A DNA stretch of 14,950 nucleotides, from assembly GCA_003220955.1 (NCBI GenBank), contig QHTW01000011.1:1630-16579 (forward strand). The letters are read 5' to 3'. Source of the DNA: Gemmatimonadota bacterium (lineage in GTDB: Bacteria; Gemmatimonadota; Gemmatimonadetes; Gemmatimonadales; GWC2-71-9). The position numbers were made by a program, and so were the translations under genes. Below, in pieces: positions 1 through 7,476 of this stretch. The notes beneath the pieces are model-generated. The model searched no databases and was not told where the DNA came from. It worked only from the letters and a program-made list of their open reading frames with translations. Position 1 is the stretch's first letter. Every line of letters starts with the position of its first letter.

Positions 1-749
1 GCAAGAAGAGCCCTGAAGGGGAGATCGTGCTGGCCGCGATCCGCGAGCGCTCCAGCGTCGCCATCAGCATTTCCGACGACGGCCGGGGCATCGATCGCGC
101 GGAGATCCTGGACAAGGCGAAGCGCGAAGGGATCGTGGGGCCCCACGTCGAATCGCTCTCCGACGATCAGCTCCTGCGCGTGCTGGCGCGTCCCGGATTC
201 TCGACGGCGGAATCAGTGACCAGCGTGTCCGGCCGCGGCGTCGGCATTGACGTGGCCATGACGCGCATCCGCGCGTTGGGCGGGTCGGTCGAGATCCGCA
301 CCGAGCCGGGGCAGGGCACCGCCTTCATCCTGCGACTGCCGGTCACGTTGGCTATCGTGCGCGCCTTGATCGCCGCCGTCGGTCACGAGCGCTACGCCCT
401 GCCGCTCACCTATGTGGCCGAGACCGTCGAGTTCGGCACGACGCCGCTCACGACGATGGAAGGAAAGGATGCGATCGTGCTGCGCGATCGCGTGGTCCCG
501 CTCGTCGACTTGCGGAAGCTGCTCGGCACGAACGGCGGAGCTCCCGCGCCGCCCCCGCGCCGCCCGGTGATCGTCTTGGAGATGGGAGAGCGGCGTGCGG
601 GAATCGTGGTCGACGGGATGTTGAGCCAGCAGGAGATTGTCGTGAAGGGATTCGATGCGCCGCAGGGCACGCTGCCGGTGTTCAGTGGCGCCACGATCAT
701 GGGCGACGGCGTGCCCGCGCTGATCCTTGACGCCGCCGGTCTTGTCTAG
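1..749 (+). CDS. cheA: CheA histidine kinase, C-terminal part (5' end outside window)
   Basis: Partial gene; the reading frame is open from the first bases, so the true start lies upstream. The visible part begins inside the P4 ATP-binding domain. The G1 box DDGRGID lies at 75-95 and the G2 box GRGVGID at 231-251, with the CheA-specific loop between them. The last ~135 codons form a P5 CheW-like regulatory domain, with the typical strand RYALPLTYVAETVEF and the VVPLVDLRKLLG motif. The His-phosphotransfer and dimerisation domains are not in the window. CheA autophosphorylates in response to receptors and passes phosphate to CheY and CheB. The stop TAG is followed 9 nt later by cheC. No C-terminal receiver domain is fused to it. 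The family call is secure; which receptor or CheY it serves cannot be seen. Confidence 0.95.
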   Translation, partial: KKSPEGEIVLAAIRERSSVAISISDDGRGIDRAEILDKAKREGIVGPHVESLSDDQLLRVLARPGFSTAESVTSVSGRGVGIDVAMTRIRALGGSVEIRTEPGQGTAFILRLPVTLAIVRALIAAVGHERYALPLTYVAETVEFGTTPLTTMEGKDAIVLRDRVVPLVDLRKLLGTNGGAPAPPPRRPVIVLEMGERRAGIVVDGMLSQQEIVVKGFDAPQGTLPVFSGATIMGDGVPALILDAAGLV

Positions 750-758
750 GGAGAAGAC

Positions 759-1376
759 ATGGAAGACGTCCGTGATCTGAAAGCGCTGCAGCTCGACGCG
801 CTGAAAGAAGTCGCCAACATCGGCGCGGGCCACGCCGCGACTGCGCTGTCGCAGCTTACGCACCGGCGCATCATGATCTCCGTGCCCGAGATCAATATCG
901 CGCGCCTGGAGGAGGTGCCCGGGTTGATCGGCGACCCGCAGGAAGTGGTCGCCGCGGTCCTCATGCACATGCTCGGCGATCTGACGGGGCGGACGCTGCT
1001 GCTCTTTCCCGAGCCCGTCGGCCGCCAGCTCTGCGACATGCTGCTCAAGCGCCCGCTCGGCACCACGCAGGCGTTCGAGACGATCGAGCAATCGTGCCTC
1101 AAGGAGGCGGGCAACATCCTCTCCGGTGCCTACATGAATGCGCTGTCGGAATTCATGGGGATGCTGCTGCTGCCGTCCGTGCCGAGTCTGGTGGTGGATC
1201 TCTCGGCTGCCGTGCTCACGACCACGTACCTCAACTTTGGGCACGATCGCGACTTCGTGTTTTGTGTCGAGACGGAGTTCAACATCGATGCGAAAGACGG
1301 GCTGCGCGGTCACTTCCTCCTCCTGCCCGACCTGGCGTCCCTCAAGGCCATTTTCGACGCCATTCGGCTGACTTGA
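759..1376 (+). CDS. cheC: CheC-type CheY-P phosphatase
   Basis: A 205-aa CheC with both phosphatase sites intact. The family motif (D/S)-x3-E-x2-N-x22-P is present twice: D13/E17/N20/P43 and S112/E116/N119/P142, with the spacing exact in both halves. CheC dephosphorylates CheY-P and is activated by CheD, which is encoded about 10 kb downstream in the same gene train. There is no FliY/FliM-like SpoA domain, so this is the free CheC form and not a flagellar switch component. GGGAGA a few bases upstream of the ATG is a credible ribosome site. The stop TGA overlaps the TTG start of the next gene. Its presence implies a CheY output protein, which is not in the window. Confidence 0.95.
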   Translation: MEDVRDLKALQLDALKEVANIGAGHAATALSQLTHRRIMISVPEINIARLEEVPGLIGDPQEVVAAVLMHMLGDLTGRTLLLFPEPVGRQLCDMLLKRPLGTTQAFETIEQSCLKEAGNILSGAYMNALSEFMGMLLLPSVPSLVVDLSAAVLTTTYLNFGHDRDFVFCVETEFNIDAKDGLRGHFLLLPDLASLKAIFDAIRLT

Positions 1377-4075
1377 CGGTCTCAGAGCGTGACGTTGCCG
1401 TCCTGAGGTCCTTCGCCCGCCGGATCGATCCTTCCGACGCGGGCGCGCACAACAATCTCGGCGTTCTCTACTACCAGAAAGGCCTCGTCCCCGAGGCCAT
1501 CGAGCAGTTCACCCGCGCGCTCGAGCTCGATCCGCGCATGCAGGTCGCGCAGCGCAACCTCGAGATCGCCTATCACAACACCGGCTTCTACGACCACCGC
1601 GTCGCCGAGCTGCGGGAACGTCTGCGGGCCGCGCCCGACGAGCGCGACGCACGCTGGGAGCTCGGCCGCACCTATGCGATCCTCGGATCCTACGAGGACG
1701 CCGTCGCGGAGTTCGAGGAGCTGCTCGCCCACAAGCCGAGCGACGTCGCCGCGATGATTCAGCTCGGACTCGCGGAGAAAGCCCGCGGCCGGCTCGAGGT
1801 CGCGACTGAGTGGTTCTTGCGGGCGGCCGAATCCGAGCCCGACTCGTCCGTCGCGCATTTCTATCTGGGAGAGGTCTACTACAATCGCGGGCTGAACGAG
1901 CCGGCGCTGACGGCGCTCGAGCGCGCGGTCACCCTCAATCCGGACAATGCGAACGCGCACTATCTGATGGCATTCGTGCTGGGAGACATGGGCAAGCACC
2001 AGGAGGCGCGCGCGGCGTCCAAGCGCGCGATCCAGCTCAACCCGCCGCTCGCGCGGGCGCAGACGAATCTTTCCCTGGAGCGTTACCGCGCCGAGCGCCA
2101 GTCGGCCGAGCAGCGCCTGCGCGAGCAGCCGGCGCCGGAAGTCGCCGAGGGCAGCGAGCTCGCGCACTACAACCTCGGGCTCGCGTTCCGGCAGAAGGGC
2201 TACTACACGGAGGCGCTGCGCGAGTATCGCCTGGCGATCGAGCGTGGGGAAGATCGGCGCCTCGTGCGCCAGGCGATGGCCGAAGTGTACCTCCTCAAGC
2301 GCGACTTCCCCGATGCGCTCGAGTTGTACGAGTCGCTCCTGCACGAGATTCCGGACTCGCCCAAGCTCTGGAACGAGCGCGGCGTGGTGCTGCACCAGGC
2401 CGGCCGTACGGCCGATGCGCTCACGTCGTATCGCCAAGCGACCGACGTCGATCCGCGCTACGCCCTCGCCTGGAACAACGTCGGCGTGGTCCTCGCGCAC
2501 CAGAGCGACACGGAAGGCGCCATCGAGGCATTTCGGAAGGCGCTGCAGCTGACGCCGGAGTTTGTGGGCGCGCGGCTGAATCTCGCGCTGCTGCTGACGC
2601 ATCTGCGGCGGTTTCAGCTCGCGCTCGAAGCCTACCGTCAGGTCCTCGCGGAGCAGCCGTCCTCCGCGCCTGCCTGGAACGGCGTCGGGCTGGTGCTGGT
2701 CGAGCTGAAGCGCTTCCCGGATGCGCGCAACGCGTTCGTGCGCGCGGTCGAAGCCGATCCGCAAAACGCCGGCGCGCACTACAACCTGAGCTTCACGCTC
2801 TCGAGCCTCGGCGATTACGACGGCGCGCTGCGCGCCACCAAGCGCGCGCTGGAGCTCGACCCTTACTACGTGTCGCAGAAGTTCGCGCTGGCCATCGATC
2901 TGCAATACGAGACGGTGGCCATCGGGGTCGTGCCCGAGATCTCCGCCGACGTCGCCGCCGAGAGCCTCGGTGGCGAGTTCGCGTTCGACCAACGCCTGCT
3001 CGACAACATCTTTCAGGAGCTGGAGCCCCCCGCGACCTCGCCCCAGGCGGCGGCGCCGGGGGGGCTCGCGAAGAAACCCGACGACCCCCTCGCGCTCGCG
3101 CGGGATTACCACAGCAAGGGGATGATGGACCTGGCCGTCGCAGAGGCGATGCGGGCCGTCCAGCGCGGCGCGGACCGCGGCCAGGCCGCGACGCTGATCG
3201 GCGACACCTATGCGCGGCGCGGGCTGCACGGCGAGGCGCTCGAGCGCTACCGCGAGGCGCGCACCCTCGACGCCACGAACGCCGCCGCCGCGCTCGGGGA
3301 AGTGAAGAGCCTGCTCGCCGTGCACCGCGCCGCGGAAGCACTGCCCCTCGCCGAGGAGCTCGTGGCCAAGGCGCCCGACGACGTGGAGGTGTTGGTCGGT
3401 GCCGCCAGGGCGCGGGCCGCCACCGGGGACGCCGCGAGCGCACTCACCGCGCTGCGGCAGGCCCAGACGCGAGCGCCCGCGCGCGCCGACCTGCACAAGC
3501 TGCAGGGGGACATCGCGCTCAAGGTCGGCGATCGCCGGGGCGCGCGCGCCGCCTATCGGGCGTCGCTCGATCTGGATGGGGGTTTTGTGCAGGTTTGGCT
3601 CGACCTCGGCCGGCTGCACGAACACGACGAAGAATGGGGCGACGCGCAGCGCGCGTACGAGGCGGCGCTCGAGGCGTTGCCCACATTTCACGAGGCGGCG
3701 CTCGCCCTGGCGGACCTGTTGCGCCGGTCGGGCAACGTGCGGGCCGCGATCGTGCGGCTCGCCGAGATGCTGGAACAGGATCTCTACGACATGGACGCGC
3801 TGCTCCTGCTCGGCCGCGCGCTGATCGACGACAAGCGCAACGACGAGGCACTCGCCGCTTTCCGCCGCGCCCTGAAATTCGATCCCGAGCACACCGGCGC
3901 GCTGTTCTATCTTGGTGTGACCCTGGCCAAGCTGCAGCGCTACGCCGAAGCGGTGGCCGCCTGGGACCGTGTGACGCGGGTCGATCCCGGCGGTCCGTTC
4001 GCGCAGCGCGCGCGGGTGCACACGCGAACGGCGGTCGACCTGCAGCACATTTTCTCAACCTCGGACGCGGCGTAA
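1373..4075 (+). CDS. Large TPR-repeat protein (~22 TPRs), possible MglA/polarity effector
   Basis: About 900 aa built almost entirely of tetratricopeptide repeats. I count 13 units from residue ~20 to ~500 with a short degenerate break after the sixth. A ~65-residue non-TPR linker follows, containing VVPEISADVAAE and an Ala/Pro-rich stretch, and then about 9 more units run to the C-terminus. Units show the canonical Gly8, Ala20, Ala27 and Pro32 positions, as in AHNNLGVLYYQKG. No signal peptide or membrane segment is seen, so it is probably a cytoplasmic scaffold. The only in-frame start near the cheC stop is TTG at 1373, overlapping TGA (TTGA); no ATG, GTG or TTG follows for many codons. In Myxococcus, the TPR-rich SgmX is an effector of MglA-GTP at the leading pole. 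An analogous role here is inference from context. Confidence 0.85.
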   Translation: MTVSERDVAVLRSFARRIDPSDAGAHNNLGVLYYQKGLVPEAIEQFTRALELDPRMQVAQRNLEIAYHNTGFYDHRVAELRERLRAAPDERDARWELGRTYAILGSYEDAVAEFEELLAHKPSDVAAMIQLGLAEKARGRLEVATEWFLRAAESEPDSSVAHFYLGEVYYNRGLNEPALTALERAVTLNPDNANAHYLMAFVLGDMGKHQEARAASKRAIQLNPPLARAQTNLSLERYRAERQSAEQRLREQPAPEVAEGSELAHYNLGLAFRQKGYYTEALREYRLAIERGEDRRLVRQAMAEVYLLKRDFPDALELYESLLHEIPDSPKLWNERGVVLHQAGRTADALTSYRQATDVDPRYALAWNNVGVVLAHQSDTEGAIEAFRKALQLTPEFVGARLNLALLLTHLRRFQLALEAYRQVLAEQPSSAPAWNGVGLVLVELKRFPDARNAFVRAVEADPQNAGAHYNLSFTLSSLGDYDGALRATKRALELDPYYVSQKFALAIDLQYETVAIGVVPEISADVAAESLGGEFAFDQRLLDNIFQELEPPATSPQAAAPGGLAKKPDDPLALARDYHSKGMMDLAVAEAMRAVQRGADRGQAATLIGDTYARRGLHGEALERYREARTLDATNAAAALGEVKSLLAVHRAAEALPLAEELVAKAPDDVEVLVGAARARAATGDAASALTALRQAQTRAPARADLHKLQGDIALKVGDRRGARAAYRASLDLDGGFVQVWLDLGRLHEHDEEWGDAQRAYEAALEALPTFHEAALALADLLRRSGNVRAAIVRLAEMLEQDLYDMDALLLLGRALIDDKRNDEALAAFRRALKFDPEHTGALFYLGVTLAKLQRYAEAVAAWDRVTRVDPGGPFAQRARVHTRTAVDLQHIFSTSDAA

Positions 4076-4078
4076 CGC

Positions 4079-5215
4079 ATGGCGATCGAAGGACCGCTCC
4101 GCGAGCTCGGGATCCACGACGTCTTCCAGCTGCTCGATCTGAGCCGGAAGACGGGCGCGCTGCGCGTCACCTCGGAGCTGCGCCACAACGAGGGGACGAT
4201 CTACTTCGACAGCGGCGTCGTGGTGTCAGCGGAGATCCGCAGCAATCCCCACCCGCTGGGCGCGCTGCTCCTCCGCACCGGCAAGATCACCGAGGCCGAT
4301 TTCGAGCGCGCGCGCGACATGCAGCAGCGCCAGGGCGACAAGCGGCGCCTGGGCGAAATTCTCGTGGCCCTCGGCGTGATCACGCAGCGGGAAGTCGAGC
4401 GGCAGGTGCGGTTCCAGATCGAGGAAGTCGTCTTCGAAGTGATGAGCTGGAACGAAGGCTATTTCTCGTTCACGGAGCAGGCGGAAAGCAAAGTCCCGAC
4501 GGAGCTCACCGTCCGGATTCCCGTCGAGGCGCTGCTCATGGAAGGGGCGCGCCGCATCGACGAGTGGTCACGGATCGAAAACCGTATCCCGCACGTCGGT
4601 GTCGTGCCGTCGCTCGCGCCGCCTCCGGAAGGCGGGGGCGGGGAGCTCGATCTCCTGCCGCCGGAGTGGGAGGTGCTCGCGCTCATCGATGGGGAGCGCT
4701 CCATCCGGGGTCTCGCGACGGAGCTGGGGCGCTCGGACTTCGAAGTGGCCAAGACGCTCTTCGGCCTTGAAAGCGCCGGCGTGATCGTGCTCGTCGACCC
4801 GGGCACGGCGAAGCGCGGCCGCCCGAGCGCCGCGGGCGAGCTCGCCGAGCTCGTCGCGAAATCCGAGCGCGCGCTGCTCGCCAAGGATCTCGACGCCGCG
4901 CGCGCCGCCGCCGAGCAAGCCGGCAGCATGCAGCCGCACGACGCGACCGTGCACATGCTGCTCGGCCGAATTCACCTGGCGCAGGGTCACGGCTCCGCCG
5001 CCGCCGAGGAGCTGCGGCGCGCGCAGCGACTCGATCCGATGCTGACCGCGGTCCACCGCCACCTCGGCTTCGCGCTCGTCGCGATGGGCCGCTTCAAAGA
5101 GGCGGTCGCCAGCTGGGACGAGTGGGAGCGGCTCGCGCGCAGCGCCGACGAAGAGGCGCAACGGCCGGACGTCGAACGCGCCCGCGAGGCGGCCCGGGTG
5201 TTCAGCCATGGCTGA
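4079..5215 (+). CDS. PATAN (DUF4388) protein with MshEN-like repeats, winged-helix-like segment and TPRs
   Basis: 378 aa. Residues ~1-55 match the start of a PATAN/DUF4388 domain (MAIEGPL, DVFQLLDLSRKTGALRV, EGTIYFDSGVVVSAEI). Residues 59-82 and 90-113 are two 24-residue units resembling the c-di-GMP-binding MshEN motif of PilB-type ATPases. The second unit fits well: R90-L-G, G99, and Q113 at position 24. The first has Pro instead of Arg at position 1. PATAN-like sequence resumes to ~170 (LLMEGARRIDEW). Residues ~190-240 look like a small winged helix, and ~255-350 carry TPRs. PATAN proteins are known partners of response regulators and PilB in cyanobacterial phototaxis. The start ATG lies 3 nt after the preceding stop with no strong ribosome site; the equivalent start of the paralogue at 9428 supports it. 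The 3' end overlaps the next gene by 8 nt. Confidence 0.88.
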   Translation: MAIEGPLRELGIHDVFQLLDLSRKTGALRVTSELRHNEGTIYFDSGVVVSAEIRSNPHPLGALLLRTGKITEADFERARDMQQRQGDKRRLGEILVALGVITQREVERQVRFQIEEVVFEVMSWNEGYFSFTEQAESKVPTELTVRIPVEALLMEGARRIDEWSRIENRIPHVGVVPSLAPPPEGGGGELDLLPPEWEVLALIDGERSIRGLATELGRSDFEVAKTLFGLESAGVIVLVDPGTAKRGRPSAAGELAELVAKSERALLAKDLDAARAAAEQAGSMQPHDATVHMLLGRIHLAQGHGSAAAEELRRAQRLDPMLTAVHRHLGFALVAMGRFKEAVASWDEWERLARSADEEAQRPDVERAREAARVFSHG

Positions 5216-6053
5216 CGACATTCGCGCCCTCTCGGCGCAGCTCGCCCAGGATCCGCAGAGCCTCGTGTTCCTGCGGCTCGGCGAAGCCCTGCGGCGCAAG
5301 GGCCAACTCGAGGCCGCGCTGCGCGTCGCGATGAACGGCCTGGAGCGGCATCCGCATCTCGCCGATGCGCACGATCTGTATGCGCGCATCCTGACCGACA
5401 AGCACAACTATGAGCGCGCGTTCGACGAGTGGGACATGGCGGTGCGCATCGCCCCACATCACACGGGCGCCCTCAAGGGGTTGGCCTTCCTCTATTTCAA
5501 AGTGGGAGATATCGAGCAGGCCGAGGCGCATCTGGCGGCTGCGAAACGAGTCGCGCCCGATGATCCGAGCATCGATCAGGCGATCGCGATGATGCGGAAG
5601 GGCGTAGGACCGCCGTCGCCCACACCGAGTCCTGCCCCGGAGCCGGCGACGACCGCCGCCTCATCGACCGCCGCCGTATCGAGCAGTGGCTTTGACGAGG
5701 CACGCGTGTTCGCCGGCCTCGAAGGCGCGAACGAGGGCCTTCTGCTCGTCGACGGCGCGGGTCGCGTCCTGGGCGGCGCGTTGCGCGACGCGTCCGGCGC
5801 AGACGTCACCGACAGCGTCGCGGCATACCTGGCCGGCGTGTCACAGGAAGCGGCGCGCACGGCAAAGCTGCTCGGGCTGGGGGCGTGGAACGGGCTTTCC
5901 GCCGAAGGCCAACATGGCAACGTGCACCTCGCACATCCCACACCCGAGGCGCTCCTCCTCGTGGTACGGGAGCGCGGCATGCCGCTCGGCCGGCTCGCGA
6001 TCCTCGCGCAACGCGCCACGATCATGGCGCAGCGCTGGCTGGAGCGGCAGTGA
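5208..6053 (+). CDS. TPR-roadblock/LC7 fusion protein
   Basis: 281 aa. Residues 1-130 hold three to four TPR units (FLRLGEALRRKGQLEAALRV, AHDLYARILTDKHNYERAF, ALKGLAFLYFKVGDIEQAE). Residues 131-162 are a Pro/Ala/Ser/Thr-rich linker. Residues ~163-281 form a roadblock/LC7-type domain (EGLLLVDGAGRVLGG, then a long helix, ALLLVVRERGMPLGRLAIL, then a last helix). Roadblock domains in bacteria dimerise and bind MglA-family GTPases as GAP or scaffold subunits. This is the first of three consecutive roadblock genes leading to mglA. The ATG overlaps the preceding gene's stop by 8 nt. Its own stop TGA overlaps the GTG start of the next gene. The roadblock assignment is by fold pattern and context. Confidence 0.8.
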   Translation: MADDIRALSAQLAQDPQSLVFLRLGEALRRKGQLEAALRVAMNGLERHPHLADAHDLYARILTDKHNYERAFDEWDMAVRIAPHHTGALKGLAFLYFKVGDIEQAEAHLAAAKRVAPDDPSIDQAIAMMRKGVGPPSPTPSPAPEPATTAASSTAAVSSSGFDEARVFAGLEGANEGLLLVDGAGRVLGGALRDASGADVTDSVAAYLAGVSQEAARTAKLLGLGAWNGLSAEGQHGNVHLAHPTPEALLLVVRERGMPLGRLAILAQRATIMAQRWLERQ

Positions 6054-6397
6054 GCAAGGCGCTCGACATGATCACACGCGTGCGCGGCGTCCGCGGGGCG
6101 ATGCTGGTTTCCGCGGAAGACGGGCTCGTCGTTGCCGAGCAGCTCATGGAGGGGATCAAGGGCGGCGCGGTCGCCGCGCTCGCCGCGAGCCTCGCCGGCC
6201 GCCTGCGGCGCGCGATGGATGCCGCCGGCACCGGGACGAGTGTGTTCTGGCACCTGCAGGCGGAGCAGGGCGCGTTGCTGGTCGTTCCGGGAGGTGAGGC
6301 CGCGGGGAGTCTCCTCGTCGTCTCGGTGACCGAGCCGGACGTGAACATCGGCCTGGTGCGGCTCGAGCTGCTGCGGGTGGCGGAGACCGCCGTATGA
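6050..6397 (+). CDS. Small roadblock/LC7 domain protein
   Basis: 115 aa, a single roadblock/LC7 domain: helix 1 with RVRGVRGAMLVSAEDGLVVA, a long Ala-rich helix, a central sheet (ALLVVPGGEAAGSLLVVSVT) and the family-typical DVNIGLVRLEL strand and helix. The start is GTG at 6050, inside GTGA, so the stop of the upstream gene and this start share three bases. GGAG at 6041-6044 gives a well-spaced ribosome site. ATG codons further in would cut the first helix. Such proteins act as homo- or heterodimers on Ras-like GTPases. Pairing with the roadblock protein encoded next, or with the one before, is plausible but unproven. Confidence 0.85.
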   Translation: MSKALDMITRVRGVRGAMLVSAEDGLVVAEQLMEGIKGGAVAALAASLAGRLRRAMDAAGTGTSVFWHLQAEQGALLVVPGGEAAGSLLVVSVTEPDVNIGLVRLELLRVAETAV

Positions 6398-6870
6398 GTC
6401 CGCACACACGCGCGGTCGAGAACTGGACACTGCAGCCGCTGACCGATTTCGTGCGGGAAGCCTCGGCGCGCTTGGTGCTGGTGCTCACGCCATCGGGACA
6501 GGTCCTGGCCCAGTCGGGGTTCTCGCGCGCGGTCGACGTGATGTCGGCGGCCGCGCTGGCCTCCGCGATCGTCGCGGCCACGAGCGAGCTGGCGCGGCAG
6601 CTGCGCCAACCGCCGTTCGCGGCCCTCAGCCACCAGGGTCCGCACACGGGCTTCTTCCTCGCGACCTTCGTGGCCGATCGCGGGACGCTGGCGGTGCTCG
6701 CCGTCTACGATCTCGACGTTTCTTCGCTCGGCCTGGTGCAGTTATTCTATGAGCAACTTGCGGCGGACTTGAAGGCGGCGAGCCCCAAAGGCGCGGTCCC
6801 GAAGCAAGTGCTGGCCGCGGACTTCGAGCGCGAGCTGACGGACAGCCTCAACACGCTGTTTGGGAGATAG
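6394..6870 (+). CDS. mglB: MglB-like roadblock protein (putative GAP of the adjacent MglA)
   Basis: 158 aa, close to the length of Myxococcus MglB and with the same layout. A roadblock domain spans residues ~15-125 (LVLVLTPSGQVLAQSG, a long helix, then SSLGLVQLFYEQLAADL). A flexible stretch follows, and the protein ends with a short acidic helix, DSLNTLFGR, resembling the C-terminal tail of MglB, which contacts MglA. MglB stimulates GTP hydrolysis by MglA and marks the lagging pole in Myxococcus. The ATG overlaps the upstream stop (ATGA). The mglA start follows the stop by only 3 nt, the classic mglB-mglA order. The symbol is assigned from architecture and position, not from a computed alignment. 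Confidence 0.75.
   Translation: MSPHTRAVENWTLQPLTDFVREASARLVLVLTPSGQVLAQSGFSRAVDVMSAAALASAIVAATSELARQLRQPPFAALSHQGPHTGFFLATFVADRGTLAVLAVYDLDVSSLGLVQLFYEQLAADLKAASPKGAVPKQVLAADFERELTDSLNTLFGR
6862..6867 (+). promoter_or_regulatory. Ribosome binding site for the MglA-like gene
   Basis: GGGAGA lies 6 nt before a GTG start and overlaps the last sense codons of the mglB-like gene. It supports GTG at 6874 as the start. That start also gives the expected N-terminus MSLVNF, like MglA proteins elsewhere. Confidence 0.6.
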
Positions 6871-6873
6871 CCC

Positions 6874-7476
6874 GTGTCCCTGGTCAACTTCACCGCCCGC
6901 GAGATCACCTGCAAAATCGTCTACTACGGCCCCGGACGGTCCGGCAAGACGACGAACCTCCATTACGTGTACGAGCGCGTGCCCGAGACGCGGCGCGGCC
7001 GCATGGTCTCGCTCGCCACCCAAACCGATCGCACGCTGTTCTTCGATTTCCTCCCGATCGACCTCGGCCAGATCTCGGGCTTCTCCACCCGGTTTCAGCT
7101 CTACACGGTCCCGGGCCAGGTGTACTACAACGCGACACGCCGGCTCGTCCTCCAGGGGGCCGACGGCGTCGTGTTCGTAGGCGACAGCCAGGCGCGCCAG
7201 CTCGACGAAAACATCGAGAGTCTCCAGAACCTCCAGAGCAATCTGCTGGAGCACGGCGTCGACGTGCGCACGATGCCGCTCGTGATGCAGTACAACAAGC
7301 AGGACCTGCCACGCGAGCTGATTCTGACGCCCGCGGATCTGGATGACGCGCTCAATTTCCGCAGCGTGCCGAGCTTCCCGGCTGATGCGCTACACGGCAG
7401 AGGAGTGTTCGAGACCCTGAAGGGGATCTCGGAGCTGGTCCTCAAGAAGCTCGCGACGGGGAGCCCCGCGGCATGA
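6874..7476 (+). CDS. mglA: MglA-family Ras-like GTPase
   Basis: 200 aa, collinear with Myxococcus MglA from the first residues (N5, R9-E10, KIVYYGPG). The P-loop is G19-PGRSGKT-T27. Switch I holds R53 and T54 in TDRTLFFDF. The G3 region is T78-VPG-Q82, with the MglA-typical Thr replacing the usual Asp. The guanine-specificity motif is N141-K142-Q-D144. R53 and Q82 are the intrinsic catalytic residues described for MglA, so the protein is predicted to be an active GTPase. MglA-GTP sets the leading pole and activates type IV pili or gliding complexes in Myxococcus. It sits directly after the MglB-like gene and overlaps the next start by ATGA. Confidence 0.95.
   Translation: MSLVNFTAREITCKIVYYGPGRSGKTTNLHYVYERVPETRRGRMVSLATQTDRTLFFDFLPIDLGQISGFSTRFQLYTVPGQVYYNATRRLVLQGADGVVFVGDSQARQLDENIESLQNLQSNLLEHGVDVRTMPLVMQYNKQDLPRELILTPADLDDALNFRSVPSFPADALHGRGVFETLKGISELVLKKLATGSPAA

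Noticed and set aside
213..1313. Minus-strand 366-codon open frame opposite cheA/cheC
   Set aside because: Low-complexity Arg/His/Gln/Asp translation; both plus-strand genes carry exact family motifs.
1382..4048. Very long open frame (888 codons) on the minus strand opposite the TPR gene
   Set aside because: It mirrors a GC-rich, codon-biased TPR gene; its translation is Arg/His/Glu-rich with no recognisable domain, and the plus strand shows clear repeats.
1810..4770. 986-codon plus-strand open frame across the TPR and PATAN genes
   Set aside because: Arg/Ala-rich out-of-frame shadow crossing the boundary of two well-supported genes.
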